From Qipengyuania flavescens (GTDB lineage: Bacteria > Pseudomonadota > Alphaproteobacteria > Sphingomonadales > Sphingomonadaceae): a stretch of 64,000 nucleotides of DNA. The notes under the pieces were generated by a model. The model ran no database searches and was not told where the DNA came from. It saw only the letters and a list, made by a program, of their open reading frames with translations. Of the stretch, positions 61,177-64,000 are shown in pieces (positions within the stretch are counted from its first letter, which is position 1; the number at the start of each line of letters is the position of its first letter). The stretch lies in NCBI RefSeq assembly GCF_029688735.1, contig NZ_JARULD010000005.1:62001-126000 (forward strand), written 5' to 3'. Both the position numbers and the translations under genes were made by a program.

Positions 61177-62076
61177 ATGACCGATCTGCCGAGCGGGTTC
61201 GAAGCCTTCCACAACGTCGCGAATTTTCCCTCGATCAAACCGGCCGTGCCTGAAGTCACCAAGGGCGAGCGGCGGCGCTTCCGCACCATCTGGATCAGCG
61301 ATGTCCACCTCGGCACCAAGGGTTGCAATCACGAGCTGCTGATCGACTTCCTGGACCATACCGACAGCGACACCATGTACCTCGTCGGCGACATCATCGA
61401 CGGCTGGCGGCTGAAGAAGAAGTTCTACTGGCCGGCCGAGCACAACGACATCGTCTGGCGTATTCTGAAGCGGGCGAAACGCGGAACGCGGATCGTCTAC
61501 ATCCCGGGCAATCACGACGAGATGGTGCGCCCATTCTGCGGCATGAATTTCGGCGGCGTCGAAATTCGGCGCGCAGCCTTCCACAATACGGCAGACGGGC
61601 GGCGCCTGATGGTGCTGCACGGCGACGAGTTCGACGCGGTCATGCTGGCCCACCGCTGGCTCGCCTTTGTCGGTGACGCTGCCTATCACGTGATGATGAA
61701 GCTGAACGGCTGGGTGGCGAATGTCCGCAAGCGGCTCGGCCTGCCCTACTGGTCGATTTCCAAGGCGGCCAAGCACAAGGTCAAGAACGCGGTCGAATTC
61801 ATCGGCAAATATGAGGAAGTCGTCGCTCGTGCTGCCGGGGAGCGCGGGGTGGACGGCGTGGTCTGCGGCCATATCCACACGGCGGAATCGCGTGTGTTTC
61901 TGCACAACGGCAGTCCTGTCGAGTACTGGAACGATGGCGACTGGGTCGAAGGTTGCAATGCGCTGGTCGAATATCACGACGGGCGGATGGAAATCCTCGA
62001 CTGGGCCGACGAAGTCGCGCGGCGCGACATTCCAGAGACTGCTGTCGAGCCGCAAGCAGAGCCGGAGGCGGCGTGA
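61177..62076 (+). CDS. UDP-2,3-diacylglucosamine diphosphatase-like metallophosphoesterase (LpxH family)
   Basis: 299 residues. Calcineurin-like ligands: ISDVHLG (Asp42, His44), YLVGDIIDGW, GNHDEMVRP, LHGDEFD, and CGHIHTAE. LpxH cleaves UDP-2,3-diacylglucosamine in lipid A synthesis; this group (with the insert KLNGWVANVRKRLGLPYWS) is assigned to LpxH-like proteins in alphaproteobacteria, with function not proven for all. The gene overlaps the glycosyltransferase by GTGA. Confidence 0.88.
   Translation: MTDLPSGFEAFHNVANFPSIKPAVPEVTKGERRRFRTIWISDVHLGTKGCNHELLIDFLDHTDSDTMYLVGDIIDGWRLKKKFYWPAEHNDIVWRILKRAKRGTRIVYIPGNHDEMVRPFCGMNFGGVEIRRAAFHNTADGRRLMVLHGDEFDAVMLAHRWLAFVGDAAYHVMMKLNGWVANVRKRLGLPYWSISKAAKHKVKNAVEFIGKYEEVVARAAGERGVDGVVCGHIHTAESRVFLHNGSPVEYWNDGDWVEGCNALVEYHDGRMEILDWADEVARRDIPETAVEPQAEPEAA
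62013..62028 (+). repeat. 16-base copy of the hairpin repeat inside the LpxH-like gene
   Basis: AGTCGCGCGGCGCGAC, 16 bases identical to 38559-38574, encoding EVARRD in frame near the C-terminus of the LpxH-like protein. It sits inside a coding region and so is not a terminator here. Confidence 0.6.
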
Positions 62077-63164
62077 CGGCATTGCCGCTCGATGCGCTTG
62101 GCGAGCGGGCGCGCTTGGCGCCTGCGCCAAGCTTGCCACGCCGGATCGCCATCGTCACCGATGCCTGGCTGCCGCAGATGAACGGCGTGGTCCGCACCTT
62201 GACCACGACCTGCGACCTTTTGCGCGAGCAGGGTCACGAGGTGCTGGTGATCTCGCCCGACCTGTTCGCAAGCCTTCCCTGCCCCACCTATCCCGAAATC
62301 CGCCTGGCTCTCGCTCCACCGGGGAAGGTCGCGAGTTTGCTGCAAGAGTTTTCGCCGGAAGCGATCCATATCGCCACCGAAGGCCCCCTCGGCATGACGG
62401 CACGGCGCTATTGCGCCCGCGCCGGAGTGGAGTTCACCACTGCTTACCACACGCAGTTTCCGGATTACGTCGCGCGGCGCACGCATCTGCCGGCGGGATG
62501 GTTCTGGCGCTACATTACCTGGTTCCACCGTCCGGCGAGCCGGGTCTTCGTCGCTACCGAGAGTATTCGCGGCGAGTTGCGCGAGCATAAATTGGGGCGC
62601 TTGCATCACTGGAGCCGCGGGGTCGACCTCGGCTGTTTTACACCCGATGCACCGCCGCCGCCTGAATTCACAGAACTGCCACGACCGATCCAGCTTTATG
62701 TAGGGCGCGTCGCGGTGGAGAAGAACATCGAGGCGTTCCTGTCGGGGCAGTATCCCGGCAGTAAAGTTGTCGTCGGTGATGGGCCGCAAATCGACGAGCT
62801 TCGTACAAAGTTTCCCGATACTGTGTTCCTGGGGCGAAAATCGGGCCGAGAGCTTGCCGGATGCTACGCCGGAGCGGACGTTTTCGTTTTCCCAAGCCGT
62901 ACCGACACATTCGGCCTCGTCATGATCGAGGCGCTGGCTTGCGGGACACCCGTCGCGGCTTACCCCGTGGCTGGGCCGCGCGACATCGTGACCGACGATG
63001 TCGGCGCGCTGTCTGACGAGCTGGACCGGGCTATGGCCGCAGCACTATTTTGCGACCGAAAGGCTTGCGCCGCTTATGGCGCGACCTTCAGCTGGGAGGC
63101 TGCCACCGCGCAATTCCTCTCCGGCCTTGCGCCTGTCGCGGAAGGCGCGCTGCCCTCAGCCTAG
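62073..63164 (+). CDS. glycosyltransferase family 4 (GT-B)
   Basis: 363 residues from GTG 62073. GT-B fold: IAIVTDAWLPQMNGVVRTL start, then HHWSRGVDLGCFTPD, YVGRVAVEKNIEAFL, VVGDGP and the C-terminal ADVFVFPSRTDTFGLVMIEALACGTPVAAYPVAGPRD. The E-x7-E motif with F-P-S-x-T-D is typical of GT4 (for example lipid mannosyl or sulfoquinovosyl transferases of the SqdX type). The paired LpxH-like gene suggests a lipid-related substrate. Confidence 0.92.
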   Translation: MTALPLDALGERARLAPAPSLPRRIAIVTDAWLPQMNGVVRTLTTTCDLLREQGHEVLVISPDLFASLPCPTYPEIRLALAPPGKVASLLQEFSPEAIHIATEGPLGMTARRYCARAGVEFTTAYHTQFPDYVARRTHLPAGWFWRYITWFHRPASRVFVATESIRGELREHKLGRLHHWSRGVDLGCFTPDAPPPPEFTELPRPIQLYVGRVAVEKNIEAFLSGQYPGSKVVVGDGPQIDELRTKFPDTVFLGRKSGRELAGCYAGADVFVFPSRTDTFGLVMIEALACGTPVAAYPVAGPRDIVTDDVGALSDELDRAMAAALFCDRKACAAYGATFSWEAATAQFLSGLAPVAEGALPSA

Positions 63165-63212
63165 GGATTCGCTTGCCGAATCCGGTCCGCTCGCCTACAT
63201 CGAAAGCATACC

Positions 63213-63234
63213 GGCCGTCCCGCGAGGGGCGGCC
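63213..63234 (+). terminator. intrinsic terminator after the glycosyltransferase gene
   Basis: GGCCGTCCC (63213-63221), GCGA loop, GGGGCGGCC (63226-63234), nine pairs with one G-T wobble, followed by TCTCTATTTT. The T-run is interrupted, so efficiency is uncertain. It sits between the glycosyltransferase and trcR. Confidence 0.65.
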
Positions 63235-63269
63235 TCTCTATTTTCAGACCCCGCGAAAAGGGCATAGAT

Positions 63270-64000
63270 ATGGCCGACCAACCCAAACCGCTGATGCCGC
63301 ATGCGACCGCCACCTGGCTGGTCGACAACACCGGCTTGTCCTTCGAACAGATCGCCGAATTCTGCGGTCTCCATATTCTCGAAGTGCAGGCCATGGCGGA
63401 CGACCTGGCGGGTAGCAAATACACCGGCCGCGATCCGGTCCATGCCGGCGAGCTGACGCAGGACGAGATCGCCAAGGGCGAGAAGGACAGCGAATATTCG
63501 CTCGTCATGCAGCGCGCGCCGGTCGCCGTCAGCCGTACAAAGGGGCCGCGCTACACCCCCGTGTCGAAGCGGCAGGACAAACCCGACGGTATCGCCTGGA
63601 TCCTGCGCAACCACCCGGAAATCTCCGACGCGCAGATCGGCAAGCTGATCGGCACGACGCGCAACACGATCGGCGCGATCCGCGATCGCAGCCATTGGAA
63701 CATCCAGAACATCCAGCCCAAGGATCCGGTGACGCTGGGCCTGTGCTCGCAGCGCGAACTCGACGCCGTCGTCGCAAAGGCCGCCAAGAAGGTCGCCAAG
63801 GAAGAAGGCGAGGAAACGGCAGTCGAAGCGCCCGTTAGCGGCACCAGCGATCGCGAGCGCCTGATTGAGGAACTGCGCGCCGAACGCGACGCGAATGAAA
63901 AGGCCGCGGCCGAAGCCGCGCAGGAAGCCGAAGCCGAAGAGTGGCTGCGGGCCAAGCGCGCTGCGGAAGAGGCCGGAGAAGCACCTGCCGCATCCGGCGA
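63270..64000 (+). CDS. trcR: cell cycle transcriptional regulator TrcR (DUF1013), 3' truncated
   Basis: At least 243 residues; the stop lies beyond the window. MPHATATWLVDNTGLSFEQIAEFCGLHILEVQAMADD is the DUF1013/TrcR N-terminal helix-turn-helix region, IAWILRNHPEISDAQIGKLIGTTRNTIGAIRDRSHWN a second. A Glu/Ala-rich coiled-coil tail follows (AEAAQEAEAEEWLRAKRAAEE). TrcR regulates cell-cycle genes in alphaproteobacteria. Confidence 0.92.
   Translation, partial: MADQPKPLMPHATATWLVDNTGLSFEQIAEFCGLHILEVQAMADDLAGSKYTGRDPVHAGELTQDEIAKGEKDSEYSLVMQRAPVAVSRTKGPRYTPVSKRQDKPDGIAWILRNHPEISDAQIGKLIGTTRNTIGAIRDRSHWNIQNIQPKDPVTLGLCSQRELDAVVAKAAKKVAKEEGEETAVEAPVSGTSDRERLIEELRAERDANEKAAAEAAQEAEAEEWLRAKRAAEEAGEAPAASG

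Noticed and set aside
1..64000. tRNA, rRNA, CRISPR arrays, insertion sequences, prophage or integrase genes
   Set aside because: No transposase or integrase, regularly spaced direct repeats or tRNA cloverleaf was recognised by eye in any intergenic region.

Overview
The window looks like an origin-proximal stretch of chromosome from a GC-rich alphaproteobacterium of the Sphingomonadales, most like Erythrobacteraceae. The reasons are the gene order ppsR-maf-aroE-coaE-dnaQ facing hemE-hemJ-rho, the block mnmE-mnmG-rsmG-parA-parB, and lineage-typical genes (DUF1491, DUF6489, DUF1192, TrcR, the SleB-like cell wall hydrolase). Nothing suggests a plasmid, prophage or insertion sequence; no rRNA, tRNA or CRISPR array was seen. 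Genes are tightly packed and no gene-free stretch exceeds 300 bases. The first gene (S9 peptidase) and the last (trcR) are cut by the window edges.

Layout. 1-6.6 kb: S9 peptidase, thioredoxin-like ferredoxin, CBS protein, ErpA, exonuclease III, cell wall hydrolase, DUF1491, thioesterase and hibernation factor HPF. 6.7-13.6 kb: the leftward operon ppsR-maf-aroE-coaE-dnaQ (each junction from ppsR to coaE a 4-base overlap) and the rightward hemE-hemJ-rho. The gap between ppsR and hemE (10.37-10.66 kb) has seven GANTC sites, DnaA-box-like words and an AT-rich tract, and is the best candidate for the chromosomal origin. 29.7-35.6 kb: mnmE-mnmG-rsmG-parA-parB with three parS-like sites inside the block.

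The standout locus is 13.8-26.9 kb. Five translationally coupled genes follow a structured leader and a strong-SD leader ORF: a CHASE2 sensor with a degenerate kinase core, a single-domain response regulator, a protein with two fused PgsC/CapC membrane modules, a membrane-anchored protein, and a lipoprotein resembling poly-gamma-glutamate hydrolases. A sixth, the 1385-residue fusion of a helical/HEAT-like region to a PgsB/CapB amide ligase, overlaps the lipoprotein gene. An outer-membrane beta-barrel and a receiver-HPt protein converge on it. I read this as an envelope-spanning gamma-glutamyl-type (or other amide-linked) polymer system of Gram-negative layout, lacking PgsA and carrying its own signalling. 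The product is unknown.

35.6-64 kb is mostly housekeeping: fRMsr, a sorbosone dehydrogenase-like protein, an acyl-CoA dehydrogenase, a Sua5/TsaC protein, lipoproteins, CarD, a BrkB-like protein, FdxA, an S4 protein, a Suv3-like helicase, an M23 peptidase, HemB, two GNATs, gamma-carbonic anhydrase, an ATP-dependent DNA ligase with its partner exonuclease, a NatAB-like ABC exporter, ClpA, a quinone oxidoreductase-like protein, an LpxH-like phosphatase, a glycosyltransferase and TrcR. Several intrinsic terminators share the same arms, and a 17-base hairpin word recurs at gene ends.
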